A stretch of DNA of 64,000 bases. Origin: an uncultured Alphaproteobacteria bacterium. Its GTDB lineage: Bacteria > Pseudomonadota > Alphaproteobacteria > Puniceispirillales > Marisalimonadaceae. The notes beneath the pieces are model-generated. The model searched no databases. It was not told the DNA's origin and saw only the letters and a list, made by a program, of their open reading frames with translations. The position numbers were made by a program, and so were the translations under genes. This document shows, piece after piece, positions 48,512-57,020 of this stretch (the first letter of the stretch is position 1; each line of letters opens with the position of its first letter). The stretch covers positions 1-64,000 of the forward strand of contig CAKZQZ010000055.1 in the NCBI GenBank assembly GCA_937142855.1. Direction: 5' to 3'.

Positions 48512-49246
48512 ATGAATAATTTAGACCTTAAAAAATTTAACTTTCATCTTCTGATCATTGATGATGATCAAAAAATTAGATTATTGTTAAAAAAATTTTT
48601 AGAAAATAATGGATTTAGAGTTTCTGATGCTGAAAACACAGATGAAGCAAAAAAAATCATGGAAAGCTTAATCTTTGATTTGCTGGTAGTTGATATTATG
48701 ATGCCAGGACAAAATGGTTTAGATTTCTTAAAAGAAATAAGGCAAACAAGTGAAATCCCAATACTTATGCTAACTGCAATGTCAGATCCAGAAGATAGGC
48801 TTGATGGCCTTGAAATTGGCGCTGATGATTATATGACAAAACCATTTGAACCAAGAGAGCTTTTACTTAGAATACAAAATATTCTAAAAAGATTTACATC
48901 CAATGCTATTGAAAGAGCTAATAATGATGAAACTAATTTTGGTCCTTTTTCTTTTAATTTAAAATCTTCTAACTTGTATAAAAATAAAATTCCTGTCCAT
49001 TTAACAACATCCGAACAAAAATTGTTGAACTGTTTTTGCAAGGCACCTAATAAACCTTTTTCAAGAGAAGATATTAAAAATGAACTTGGAGGAAATATAG
49101 AAAATAGATCAATTGACGTGGCTATTGCAAGAATAAGACGCAAAATAGAAATTGATCAGAGATATCCAATATATTTGCAAACTGTTAGAGGTATAGGTTG
49201 GATGCTACAAACGCATAGTGAAAAGATTAATCAATATAATTTATAA
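48512..49246 (+). CDS. OmpR-family response regulator
   Basis: A 244-residue regulator: receiver domain with acidic pair IIDDDQ, phospho-acceptor aspartate in LLVVDIMMPGQNG (about residue 64), the lysine in YMTKPFEPREL, and a C-terminal winged helix (TSEQKLLNCF ... RSIDVAIARIRRKIE ... TVRGIGWML). It is followed after 13 bases by a cognate histidine kinase. This pair next to ilvE is familiar in Alphaproteobacteria; regulated genes are not evident. Confidence 0.93.
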   Translation: MNNLDLKKFNFHLLIIDDDQKIRLLLKKFLENNGFRVSDAENTDEAKKIMESLIFDLLVVDIMMPGQNGLDFLKEIRQTSEIPILMLTAMSDPEDRLDGLEIGADDYMTKPFEPRELLLRIQNILKRFTSNAIERANNDETNFGPFSFNLKSSNLYKNKIPVHLTTSEQKLLNCFCKAPNKPFSREDIKNELGGNIENRSIDVAIARIRRKIEIDQRYPIYLQTVRGIGWMLQTHSEKINQYNL

Positions 49247-49259
49247 AGAAGTATAAAGC

Positions 49260-50570
49260 ATGAGATTAAGAGACATAACGCCCAAAAGTCTTTTTGGAAG
49301 AATGTTAGCAATAATACTCGTGCCAATAATCCTTGTTCAAATTATATCTGTATCAATATTTTATGAAAGACATTGGGACTGGGTATCCAGACACATGTCA
49401 AAGAATTTGGCAAAAGATTTAGGATTATTAATTGATGAACTTGGGAATGAACCTTCTAAGGACCAAAGAGCATTGTCAGCAATTAGAGCAAGACAATATT
49501 TTGATATAATATTTTATTGGTTAGAAGGAGGGATCTTACAACCTAATCAAATAATTGAACCTCAATTTAAAAACTTTCGAAATTCCTTACAAGCCAGAAT
49601 TAAAGAGCCTTTCTATCTTTCAACAATAGAGAATTCTAGACAGTTTTACGTGGATATACAATTAGGTAACGGAATAGTTAGAATGAATATAGATAATAAA
49701 AGGTTATTCGTTCCTACTGGTATAACTTTTATTATGTGGTCTATTGGTGCTTCGGTAATACTTTTCTCTATTGCAATCATATTTTTAAGAGGTCAAGTTA
49801 GGCCTATATTAAGATTAGCAAATGCTGCTAGGCAAATTGGCTTTGGAAGAGATGTAGATAGTTTTAGTATAGAAGGAGCTACTGAAATTAGAATTGCTGG
49901 AAGAGCTTTTCAAGCAATGAGACATAGAATAAACAAACAAATTTCTGAAAGAACCTCACTCTTAGCAGGTGTTAGCCATGATTTAAAAACTCCATTAACA
50001 AGAATGAGGTTACAACTTGCCGTTATAGAAATAGAAGATGATACTAAAATTGAATTTGAAAAGGAATTATTAGAACTAGAAGAAATGATCGATGGTTATT
50101 TAGAGTTTGCGAGGGATGATAGAGAAGAACAAATGGTTGATGCAAGTCTTTTCAAATTATTACAGCAAGCATCAATAACATCAGATCCAAGTGGTGATAA
50201 AATAAATATACTTCCACCAAATGATAATATTCCTATTTTCCCTATTCAGGTACAATCAATCAGAAGAGCATTAACAAACCTATTAACCAATGCGATAAGA
50301 TACGCAGGTAAAGCAACAGCTCAGATACAAATATTTGATGATCACAGCGAGATAATAATTGATGACAATGGGCCAGGCATACCTAGAGACAAAAGAGCAG
50401 AAGTTATATTGCCATTCACTAGATTAGAAAATTCAAGAAATAGTAAAACAGGAGGTACAGGACTTGGATTATCAATAGCAAAAAATTCTGCTTTGAATCA
50501 TGGTGGGGAATTAATACTCGAAGACAGCCCACTTGGAGGGTTGAGAGTGCGTTTGCTTCTTCCTTTATGA
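49260..50570 (+). CDS. EnvZ-like sensor histidine kinase
   Basis: A 436-residue kinase with two membrane helices (about residues 16-36 and 155-177) bounding a periplasmic sensor of about 120 residues, a HAMP domain, the H-box LAGVSHDLKTPLTRMRL with the phosphorylated histidine (about 240), and the ATPase motifs NLLTNAIRYAG, DDNGPGIP and GGTGLGLSIAK. Partner of the OmpR-type regulator just upstream. Its 3' end overlaps the TetR-like gene on the opposite strand by 6 bases. Signal unknown. Confidence 0.93.
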   Translation: MRLRDITPKSLFGRMLAIILVPIILVQIISVSIFYERHWDWVSRHMSKNLAKDLGLLIDELGNEPSKDQRALSAIRARQYFDIIFYWLEGGILQPNQIIEPQFKNFRNSLQARIKEPFYLSTIENSRQFYVDIQLGNGIVRMNIDNKRLFVPTGITFIMWSIGASVILFSIAIIFLRGQVRPILRLANAARQIGFGRDVDSFSIEGATEIRIAGRAFQAMRHRINKQISERTSLLAGVSHDLKTPLTRMRLQLAVIEIEDDTKIEFEKELLELEEMIDGYLEFARDDREEQMVDASLFKLLQQASITSDPSGDKINILPPNDNIPIFPIQVQSIRRALTNLLTNAIRYAGKATAQIQIFDDHSEIIIDDNGPGIPRDKRAEVILPFTRLENSRNSKTGGTGLGLSIAKNSALNHGGELILEDSPLGGLRVRLLLPL

Positions 50571-51176
50571 CTCTTTTTTTAAAAACCCTATCAAAAATCC
50601 AAAATCTTCAATTTCAGTAAGATGTTTATCAATAAACCTAACAGTAGTATCAACATCCTGGGCTTCATCTTCTAGAAATTTTTCAAGTCCTTTTATGAAA
50701 ACAAAATTTAAAGCTACAGATTTAATATTCTGCAAAAAACAATTCTGATTTTCTTCTACTAATTTCAATAGATTAATCATAAAAGAATAATTTTCTTTTA
50801 AAAGTTTAAAAAAAATATTTATTCTCTTATCTAAATCGTGGCTTAGGATTTGTATAGCAGTCTTGTTTTTTAAAAATTTTTCAAATCTTAATGTAATACC
50901 TTCTAAAATTTTATCGTAAATAGTTGAAACATCATCATCTTGAATTTCATTTTTAAGTTCCTCCAAGACTTCACTATCAACCTTTAAAATGAAAAGTTTT
51001 AAAAAGAAAAAATCTTCATTGAAATTGGTAGGTATAATTTTTTTTGCTTTTTCATAAGAGATTTTACTAGCTGCACATAATTCATCTAAAGTAATATTGT
51101 GTGTAGATGTTTTACTTAGAACTGAAAAATATGTTTCACATAATTTTAACTCTATTTCTTTATCATTTAATTCCAT
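50565..51176 (-). CDS. TetR-like regulator (weakly conserved)
   Basis: A roughly 203-residue all-helical protein. Residues about 20-50 resemble a TetR helix-turn-helix (ITLDELCAASKISYEKAKKI), and the rest looks like a TetR C-terminal ligand domain without clear motifs. The ATG at 51176 follows the proC stop; the track's GTG start overlaps proC. A TetR-type gene after proC is common in Alphaproteobacteria, which supports the assignment more than the sequence does. Ligand and targets unknown. Confidence 0.65.
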   Translation of the reverse strand: MELNDKEIELKLCETYFSVLSKTSTHNITLDELCAASKISYEKAKKIIPTNFNEDFFFLKLFILKVDSEVLEELKNEIQDDDVSTIYDKILEGITLRFEKFLKNKTAIQILSHDLDKRINIFFKLLKENYSFMINLLKLVEENQNCFLQNIKSVALNFVFIKGLEKFLEDEAQDVDTTVRFIDKHLTEIEDFGFLIGFLKKES

Positions 51177-51183
51177 AACATTT

Positions 51184-52008
51184 TTAACCACTTTTATTTA
51201 AAGCTAGAGCTCTTTTTTTTGCATTTTTAATAGTGGAGTTCAATAATGGATACAATCCAATTTCCATAGATTCAAGAATTTCAAGTCCCGCTTCAGTCGT
51301 CCCACCAGGGCTAGTTACATTTTTTTTAAGTTTTTCAGGGTCTATATTTGATACTTCAAGAAGTCTAGATGAACCTATTAGAGTTTCTAGTGCTAAAGTC
51401 CTAGCATCTTGCTCTTGTAATCCATTTTCTTTACCAATTTTAGACAAAACTTCTACCAAGTAAAATATATAAGCTGGACCTGAACCAGAAATTGCAGTTA
51501 CAACATCCATTAAATCTTCTGAAGAAAGATAAATTACTTTTCCAAAAGCCCTTAGTAAGTCATTGGTATTTTCAACATCATTCTCTGAAAGATTATTTGT
51601 TTTACTATATGCAGTAATCCCAAATCCGATAGACGCAGGTAAATTTGGCATCGTTCTTACCATCTTTATATTTCTACCAATTTGGGATTGAAACCAAGAA
51701 AGTGATAAACCTGCTGCAATAGAAATGAAAAGAATATTGTTAATATTAAATTTAAAAAAAGAGTCAATTGTTTCTTTCATTTGTTGTGGTTTTACAGCTA
51801 AAAAAAAGATGTCACCACTCTTAATCTCAACTAATTCATTTAACTTATTTATATTTTCAAAGGCTTTAAAACCATCATCACCAGCCACTTTTCTTAAAGA
51901 GGAAACTTTTTCAATTACAAAAAAGTTAAAATTTAATTTTTTTAACATCCACCCTTTTGCAATTGATGAACCCATTTTTCCATATCCAAAAAGGATGATA
52001 TTCTTCAT
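51184..52008 (-). CDS. proC: Pyrroline-5-carboxylate reductase
   Basis: A 274-residue NAD(P)H-dependent enzyme making proline. Rossmann start IILFGYGKMGSSIAKGW, then FLAVKPQQM, RTMPNLPASIGFG, and the C-terminal signature SGSGPAYIFYLVEVL plus VTSPGGTTEAGLEIL. Full length. Placed between ybjN (42 bases upstream) and the TetR-like gene. Confidence 0.96.
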   Translation of the reverse strand: MKNIILFGYGKMGSSIAKGWMLKKLNFNFFVIEKVSSLRKVAGDDGFKAFENINKLNELVEIKSGDIFFLAVKPQQMKETIDSFFKFNINNILFISIAAGLSLSWFQSQIGRNIKMVRTMPNLPASIGFGITAYSKTNNLSENDVENTNDLLRAFGKVIYLSSEDLMDVVTAISGSGPAYIFYLVEVLSKIGKENGLQEQDARTLALETLIGSSRLLEVSNIDPEKLKKNVTSPGGTTEAGLEILESMEIGLYPLLNSTIKNAKKRALALNKSG

Positions 52009-52050
52009 AATTTTTATTACCTTATTTTATCCAATCTCTACTATGTATGT

Positions 52051-52542
52051 TTAAGCATTTCCTTCAATATTTAAAAACAAAAGCTCAAAAGCATTTTCTT
52101 TCATTCTTTCTCCATATATCAAATTATGAATAGCCAAAGAAAATTTATGAAACAACTGATTTGTTTGAGATAAATTATAATCACAAAAATATATTAAACA
52201 GTTTTTAGTAGGTTTTTTTTCTGAAAAAGTTTGAATAGTTTTAAATTTAATTTTTTTATCTAAAAAATCATAAAAAAAATAACCGTTTTGAGAAATTTTA
52301 TTAATATAATTTATTATTTCATACAAATCATAGGTTTTGTTTTCTGGTAATTGAAAATCTAAAATATAAACAAAATTGATTAATTTATCACTCACATTTA
52401 ATTTCAAATAATAATCAGCTATTTCACCTTTAAAGCAGAAATCATAGTTATGCATATTACTTCGATTTTGAAACCAACTATATTTTAAAAAAATATTACT
52501 AATGTCTTCGGAAAAGATTATACTTTTTAAATTTTGAGTCAT
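52051..52542 (-). CDS. YbjN-domain protein
   Basis: A 163-residue protein resembling the YbjN/type III secretion chaperone-like fold. It has the family's alternating beta strands (YDFCFKGEIADYYLKL, KLINFVYILDFQLP) and a C-terminal helix set. YbjN proteins are small cytosolic factors that affect stress and motility in enterobacteria. The position between ubiK and proC is the alphaproteobacterial norm and adds weight. Its start region overlaps an imperfect inverted repeat (see below); no clear Shine-Dalgarno is visible. Confidence 0.72.
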   Translation of the reverse strand: MTQNLKSIIFSEDISNIFLKYSWFQNRSNMHNYDFCFKGEIADYYLKLNVSDKLINFVYILDFQLPENKTYDLYEIINYINKISQNGYFFYDFLDKKIKFKTIQTFSEKKPTKNCLIYFCDYNLSQTNQLFHKFSLAIHNLIYGERMKENAFELLFLNIEGNA

Positions 52543-52545
52543 TTT

Positions 52546-52601
52546 ACAACATATAGTACAATAAATAGATATTTTAAATACTTTATACTATATATTGTTG
52601 T
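52546..52601. repeat. Imperfect inverted repeat filling the ubiK-ybjN gap
   Basis: ACAACATATAGTA at 52546-52558 is matched by its reverse complement at 52586-52601, interrupted only by a three-base insertion. The arms bracket a 27-base AT-rich spacer. On the minus-strand transcript this would fold just upstream of the ybjN ATG and could act as an attenuator, processing site or operator. It has no terminal T-run, so it is not a standard terminator. Confidence 0.5.
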
Positions 52602-52615
52602 ACTTAAACTAATAC

Positions 52616-52864
52616 TTACTTACTAGTTTTTGTTTTTTTTCTTTCTAATTTTGCTTTTAAAAGATTGAATTCAGCATTTAATTTTTCATGCCTATCAAGC
52701 AAGGCTTCAAAATCTTCTCTACTTACAATACCTTGAGTATTTATAAATTTCTCAAACCTACTTTTTATTATATTATCAATCTCATTTTTTAGATCTGAGA
52801 ACGTCGATAAAGCACCATTAATAATAGACGCCGTATCTTTTAAAAAAAAATTGTTTCTTTTCAT
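52616..52864 (-). CDS. ubiK: UbiK, ubiquinone biosynthesis accessory factor (BMFP family)
   Basis: An 82-residue protein with a helical N-terminal part (DTASIINGALSTFSDLKNEID) and a C-terminal trimeric coiled coil starting VSREDFEALLDRHEKLNAEF, the signature of the BMFP/YqiC/UbiK family. It assists UbiJ-type lipid-binding in late ubiquinone synthesis. Divergent from lgt across about 100 bases. Fits with ispB and cytochrome bc1 in this window. Confidence 0.88.
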   Translation of the reverse strand: MKRNNFFLKDTASIINGALSTFSDLKNEIDNIIKSRFEKFINTQGIVSREDFEALLDRHEKLNAEFNLLKAKLERKKTKTSK

Positions 52865-52964
52865 TTATATTCCTCTAATGGATTTCGACTTATATTAAGG
52901 TATAATTAATAGTAAAATATGTATATCTTAAATTATTTAAATAAATTAAACAATATAGTAACCA

Positions 52965-53756
52965 ATGCTCGAATTTCCAAATATTAATCCGGTAGCTGTA
53001 GACCTAGGCATAATTAAAATACGATGGTATGCATTATCATATATTGTCGGCATCCTTCTAAGTTGGTTTTTAATTTTAAAAATAATAAAGATAAAAAAAA
53101 TTGATCTTAATTCCAAAGAAATAAGTGACTTAGTTAGCAATTGTATGATTGGAATAATAATTGGTGGTCGGTTAGGGTATGTGTTTTTCTATAATCCAGA
53201 GTATTATTCTAATAATTTATTAGAAATTTTTAAAATTTGGAACGGTGGTATGTCTTTCCATGGTGGGTTTATTGGAGTAATTTTTGCCGTTATTTACTCA
53301 AGTAAATTATTTAAAATACCTATTCTTACTTTTGCAGACTTAATTGCTATAGTTGCTCCTGTAGGTTTGTTTTTTGGTCGTTTAGCGAATTTCATCAATG
53401 GAGAACTTTTTGGAAGAACAACAAATCACTCCTTTGGTATTATTTTTCCAAATGGTGGTGATCTACCAAGACACCCTAGTCAACTTTATGAAGCTTTTTT
53501 CGAAGGAATAGTCCTATTTATTATTTTATGGGTCATGATGTATATATTTGACCTCTTAAAAAAACCAGGAATAATATCAAGTTTATTTATATTGTTATAT
53601 GGTTTATTTCGTTTTTTTATAGAATTTTTTAGAGAACCTGATCAACATATTGGACTATTGTATTTTGAGTTTTCAATGGGACAGATTTTATCTCTTCCTA
53701 TGATTTTAATAGGTTTGTATTTTTCAATTATTTTCTACAATAAAGGTAAATATTAA
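52965..53756 (+). CDS. lgt: Prolipoprotein diacylglyceryl transferase
   Basis: A 263-residue membrane enzyme with about seven helices that adds diacylglycerol to the lipobox cysteine. Signatures visible are GGRLGYVFFYN, WNGGMSFHGGFIG with the essential histidine, and the Lgt motif FGRLANFINGELFGR. Its substrates here include Pal. In other Alphaproteobacteria a MidA-type methyltransferase gene often lies between lgt and pgeF; that gene is absent here. Confidence 0.96.
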   Translation: MLEFPNINPVAVDLGIIKIRWYALSYIVGILLSWFLILKIIKIKKIDLNSKEISDLVSNCMIGIIIGGRLGYVFFYNPEYYSNNLLEIFKIWNGGMSFHGGFIGVIFAVIYSSKLFKIPILTFADLIAIVAPVGLFFGRLANFINGELFGRTTNHSFGIIFPNGGDLPRHPSQLYEAFFEGIVLFIILWVMMYIFDLLKKPGIISSLFILLYGLFRFFIEFFREPDQHIGLLYFEFSMGQILSLPMILIGLYFSIIFYNKGKY

Positions 53757-53791
53757 AAATTGAGATTTGTTATGTTTATTAAAGATTTTTT

Positions 53792-54577
53792 ATGGCTATA
53801 GATAGACTATTACACAAGCTTTTAGACCAAGATTGTCTCAAATACGGTTTTTTTACAAGAAATGGGGGGGTATCTGAGAGCCCTTTTAACTCACTAAATT
53901 GTAGTTTAAGAGTTAATGATAAATTAAATAATGTCCAAGAAAATTTGAGATTAATTAGCGAAGAGCTTAAATTAGATAAAATAATTAAATTAAACCAGAT
54001 ACACTCATCAGATGTCCATACTGTTATCCACCCAGACGATTATAGTAAATTGATACATGCAGATGGATTAGTAACTAATTTAAAAGGAATTGGCTTGTCA
54101 ATACTAGGAGCAGATTGTGCTCCTATTTTATTTTATGACAAAGTGTCTAAAACTATCGGAGCTTGTCATGCGGGCTGGCGAGGAGCAATAAATAATATTG
54201 TTGAAGCTACAATTTTATCTATGGAAAATATTGGAGCTAACAGAAAAAATATTATAAGTATTATTGGTCCTACAATACAAAGAAATTCATACATAGTAAA
54301 AGATGATGTTGCAAAAATTGTAAAGAAAACTCCTTTTTACCAGATCAATAATTCTGTTTTATTTTCGATTTCAAAAAATGAATATTTCTTTGATCTCCCT
54401 TTGCTCTTAAAAGAAAGTCTTAAACATGCAAAGGTAGAAGAAATTGGTGATATAAACATTGATACATACCAATCTTCTCATTTATTCTTTAGTCACAGGA
54501 GAACTTTTCATGAAAGGCTATCTTCACCACCTTCAACGGGACGACAAATTTCAGTTATAGGAATGCTAAAAGAGTAG
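53792..54577 (+). CDS. pgeF: PgeF, laccase-domain peptidoglycan editing factor
   Basis: A 261-residue YfiH/DUF152 protein. The three metal ligands are visible: histidine in LNQIHSSDVH, cysteine in GADCAPILF and histidine in ACHAGWRG. E. coli PgeF removes misplaced residues in peptidoglycan precursors, and relatives act on purine nucleosides. It begins 36 bases after lgt and is likely co-transcribed. Confidence 0.92.
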   Translation: MAIDRLLHKLLDQDCLKYGFFTRNGGVSESPFNSLNCSLRVNDKLNNVQENLRLISEELKLDKIIKLNQIHSSDVHTVIHPDDYSKLIHADGLVTNLKGIGLSILGADCAPILFYDKVSKTIGACHAGWRGAINNIVEATILSMENIGANRKNIISIIGPTIQRNSYIVKDDVAKIVKKTPFYQINNSVLFSISKNEYFFDLPLLLKESLKHAKVEEIGDINIDTYQSSHLFFSHRRTFHERLSSPPSTGRQISVIGMLKE

Positions 54578-54581
54578 TCAA

Positions 54582-54647
54582 ATGCCTCATCTAATTATTT
54601 TTTTTATAGTTATAATTTTAGGAATGTTTATTTTAATTTTTATTTAA
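54582..54647 (+). CDS. Possible 21-residue membrane microprotein
   Basis: ATG five bases after the pgeF stop opens 21 codons of almost pure hydrophobic residues (MPHLIIFFIVIILGMFILIFI) before TAA. This could be a single-helix microprotein or a chance ORF in AT-rich spacer. There is no convincing Shine-Dalgarno, only GAGTAG in the pgeF end. Kept at low confidence because the composition fits a membrane helix. Confidence 0.2.
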   Translation: MPHLIIFFIVIILGMFILIFI

Positions 54648-54730
54648 AATAAGATTATTTTTTCAAATTTATCTTGCTAAAAGTTAAACAAGACTGCTAT
54701 TAAATATTTTTAAATCTTAGGGTAAAAATT

Positions 54731-55663
54731 ATGAAAATACTCGCATGCAATTCTAATGTTGATCTTGCAAAAAGTATTTCTAAAAACCTAAATTCACAAC
54801 TCATTAAAGCTGAAGTTAAAAGATTTTCTGATATGGAAGTTTTTGTTGAAGTTCAGGAAAATGTTAGAGGCGAGGATATGTTTGTTATTCAGTCAACATC
54901 TTATCCTGCCAATGATAATCTTATGGAACTTCTAGTTTCCTTAGATGCTCTAAGAAGAGCTAGTGCCAGAAGAATTACAGCTGTGATTCCTTATTATGGA
55001 TATGCTAGACAAGACAGAAAATCAGGACCCAGAACCCCTATATCCGCAAAGTTAGTGGCTAACTTAATAACCAAAGCTGGTGCTGACAGAATCCTAACAA
55101 TGGATCTCCATGCAGGCCAGATACAAGGTTTTTTTGATATACCCACAGATAACTTATTTGCTGCTCCAGTTTTTGTTAAAGATATTGAAGAAAAATATGA
55201 AGGGAAACCATTAGTGATTGTTTCTCCAGATGTAGGTGGAGTTGTTAGAGCAAGAGCAATAGCAAGACGAATTAATGCAAACTTAGCAATAATAGATAAA
55301 AGGAGAGAAAAAGCGGGATCTTCTGAAGTTATGAATATTATAGGAGATGTTAAAAATCATCATTGTATAATTGTAGACGATATAATAGATTCAGGTGGTA
55401 CTATTTGTAATGCAGCACAAGCATTAATAGATGTTGGTGCTTTAAGCGTCGATTCCTATGTAACACATGGCGTATTATCGGGTTCAGCCGTAACTAATAT
55501 TAGCAACTCCCCTTTGAACTCTCTAGTAACAACAGATTCTATAAAAGCAACTGAAGCTGTAAAAATGACAAGTAATATTAGGCAAATTTCAATTGCACCA
55601 ATTATAGGTGAAGCCATACGTCGTGTTCATATGGAACAATCTGTTTCAAGTCTTTTTGAATAA
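54731..55663 (+). CDS. prs: Ribose-phosphate pyrophosphokinase
   Basis: A 310-residue PRPP synthase. Motifs present: [22 protein letters not shown] (ATP-binding flexible loop), [26 protein letters not shown] and the PRPP-binding [13 protein letters not shown]. It feeds purine, pyrimidine, histidine and NAD synthesis. An 84-base spacer (after the 21-codon ORF) separates it from pgeF and probably holds its promoter. L25 and Pth genes follow, a widespread order. Confidence 0.97.
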   Translation: MKILACNSNVDLAKSISKNLNSQLIKAEVKRFSDMEVFVEVQENVRGEDMFVIQSTSYPANDNLMELLVSLDALRRASARRITAVIPYYGYARQDRKSGPRTPISAKLVANLITKAGADRILTMDLHAGQIQGFFDIPTDNLFAAPVFVKDIEEKYEGKPLVIVSPDVGGVVRARAIARRINANLAIIDKRREKAGSSEVMNIIGDVKNHHCIIVDDIIDSGGTICNAAQALIDVGALSVDSYVTHGVLSGSAVTNISNSPLNSLVTTDSIKATEAVKMTSNIRQISIAPIIGEAIRRVHMEQSVSSLFE

Positions 55664-55762
55664 ATTTTATATTATTTTCTTTATATTTTTTAATTATGAG
55701 GTTATGTATTCTTTATTCTTTTGCACCCCTGGAGGCAAAGATTATTACAAGGAGAATATTTA

Positions 55763-56404
55763 ATGGAAACTATTGAATTTAAAGCAGAAGCTCGTAGTCA
55801 GGTTGGTAAGGGGTCTGCCAGAGCTGCTAGACGTGCAGGTTTAGTACCTGCAGTGATTTATGGGAACAAACAACCTGCAGTACCTATTACTATCAATGCA
55901 AACAAATGGCGGCAATTAATGAACAAGCCAGGCATTTTTAGTCAACTTATGAATATTGAAGTTAACAGTGAAAAATATTTTGTATTACCACGTGATATTC
56001 AACAACACCCTGTTTCAGAAGAGGCAGAACACGTAGATTTTTTAAGGGTTACTAATAATGCTACTGTTGCAGTTGGTATTAACGTTGAATTTATTAACGA
56101 GGATAAGTGTACAGGATTAAAACTAGGTGGCGTACTGAACGTGGTTAGAGCACAAGTGGAACTAAATTGCCCTGCAATTTCAATACCTGAAAAACTTACC
56201 GTTGATTTAGAAGGTCTAAATGTAGGTCATACTATTCATATTAGTGCAATAAAGCTTCCTGAAGGATGTACACCAACAATCACAGATAGAGACTTCACAG
56301 TAGCTACTATCGCTGCTCCTAGAGGTGGATTAGGTGACAGCGAAGAGGAAGATTCAACTGAAGAAGAAACAGAAGATAAAGAAGAAAATAAGAGTGATAG
56401 TTAG
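55763..56404 (+). CDS. rplY: 50S ribosomal protein L25 (CTC form)
   Basis: A 213-residue 5S-rRNA-binding protein of the longer CTC type: N-terminal L25 domain (GKGSARAARRAGLVPAVIYG) and a C-terminal beta domain, ending in an acidic tail of about 25 residues rich in glutamate. I use the ATG at 55763 with AAGGAG upstream; the track's TTG start adds 14 residues from the leader. The stop codon lies within a perfect 10-bp hairpin. Confidence 0.95.
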   Translation: METIEFKAEARSQVGKGSARAARRAGLVPAVIYGNKQPAVPITINANKWRQLMNKPGIFSQLMNIEVNSEKYFVLPRDIQQHPVSEEAEHVDFLRVTNNATVAVGINVEFINEDKCTGLKLGGVLNVVRAQVELNCPAISIPEKLTVDLEGLNVGHTIHISAIKLPEGCTPTITDRDFTVATIAAPRGGLGDSEEEDSTEEETEDKEENKSDS

Positions 56405-56417
56405 TAATAACTATCAC
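56394..56417 (+). promoter_or_regulatory. Perfect 10-bp hairpin over the rplY stop codon
   Basis: GTGATAGTTA and TAACTATCAC pair exactly around a GTAA loop, which is a GNRA-type tetraloop in RNA. The TAG stop of rplY is inside the loop-proximal stem. Seven A and then ATATTTT follow, not a T-run, so termination would be inefficient. It may protect the upstream mRNA or modulate pth, whose ATG is 24 bases downstream. Confidence 0.55.
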
Positions 56418-56440
56418 AAAAAAATATTTTAGCTTTCAAA

Positions 56441-57010
56441 ATGTTTCTAATTGTTGGCCTTGGTAATCCAGGAAAATCTTATATAAATAATAGACATAAT
56501 GTAGGGTATAAAGTTATTGATACACTAAGTGACTTATATCATTCGTCAGTGTTTTCAAAAAAATTTAAATCTGAGTTTTTAAAATTAGAAGTTAATAAAA
56601 ATATAATATTTTTGCAAAAACCTACAACTTATATGAATAACTCTGGTCTTGCCGTAAAGGAAATTAAAGATTTTTATAATATACCGCTTAGTAAAATATA
56701 TGTAATTCATGATGAAATTGACCTTGACCAAGGAAGAATAAAAGTAAAGGTTGGTGGAGGACATAATGGTCATAATGGTTTGAAGAGTATAGATCAATTT
56801 ATTGGTAAAGATTATAATAGAATAAGAGTTGGAATATCCAGACCTTCAAAACTTTACGAAAATAAAATTGAAGAGAATATTTCTGGATGGGTTTTATCAG
56901 ATTTCACCTCTAACGATAAAATTAGTTGGCTTAATGCAACATTAAAAAAATTAAGTAATGAAATTAATCTATTAATAACAAATGAAACAGAAAAATTGAA
57001 TTTTAACTAA
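56441..57010 (+). CDS. pth: Peptidyl-tRNA hydrolase
   Basis: A 189-residue enzyme that recycles peptidyl-tRNA dropped by ribosomes. VGLGNPGKSYINNRHNVGYKVID includes the catalytic histidine (NRHNVG, about residue 20); KPTTYMNNSG and GGGHNGHNGLKS are also conserved. Follows rplY, the widespread order, and precedes ychF after 10 bases. Confidence 0.96.
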   Translation: MFLIVGLGNPGKSYINNRHNVGYKVIDTLSDLYHSSVFSKKFKSEFLKLEVNKNIIFLQKPTTYMNNSGLAVKEIKDFYNIPLSKIYVIHDEIDLDQGRIKVKVGGGHNGHNGLKSIDQFIGKDYNRIRVGISRPSKLYENKIEENISGWVLSDFTSNDKISWLNATLKKLSNEINLLITNETEKLNFN

Positions 57011-57020
57011 GGAAATTCTT

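Noticed and set aside
55715-55762. Stem-loop in the rplY leader as an autoregulatory L25 site
   Set aside because: Only a five-base stem (TTTGC/GCAAA) with poor inner pairing can be drawn; too weak to claim.
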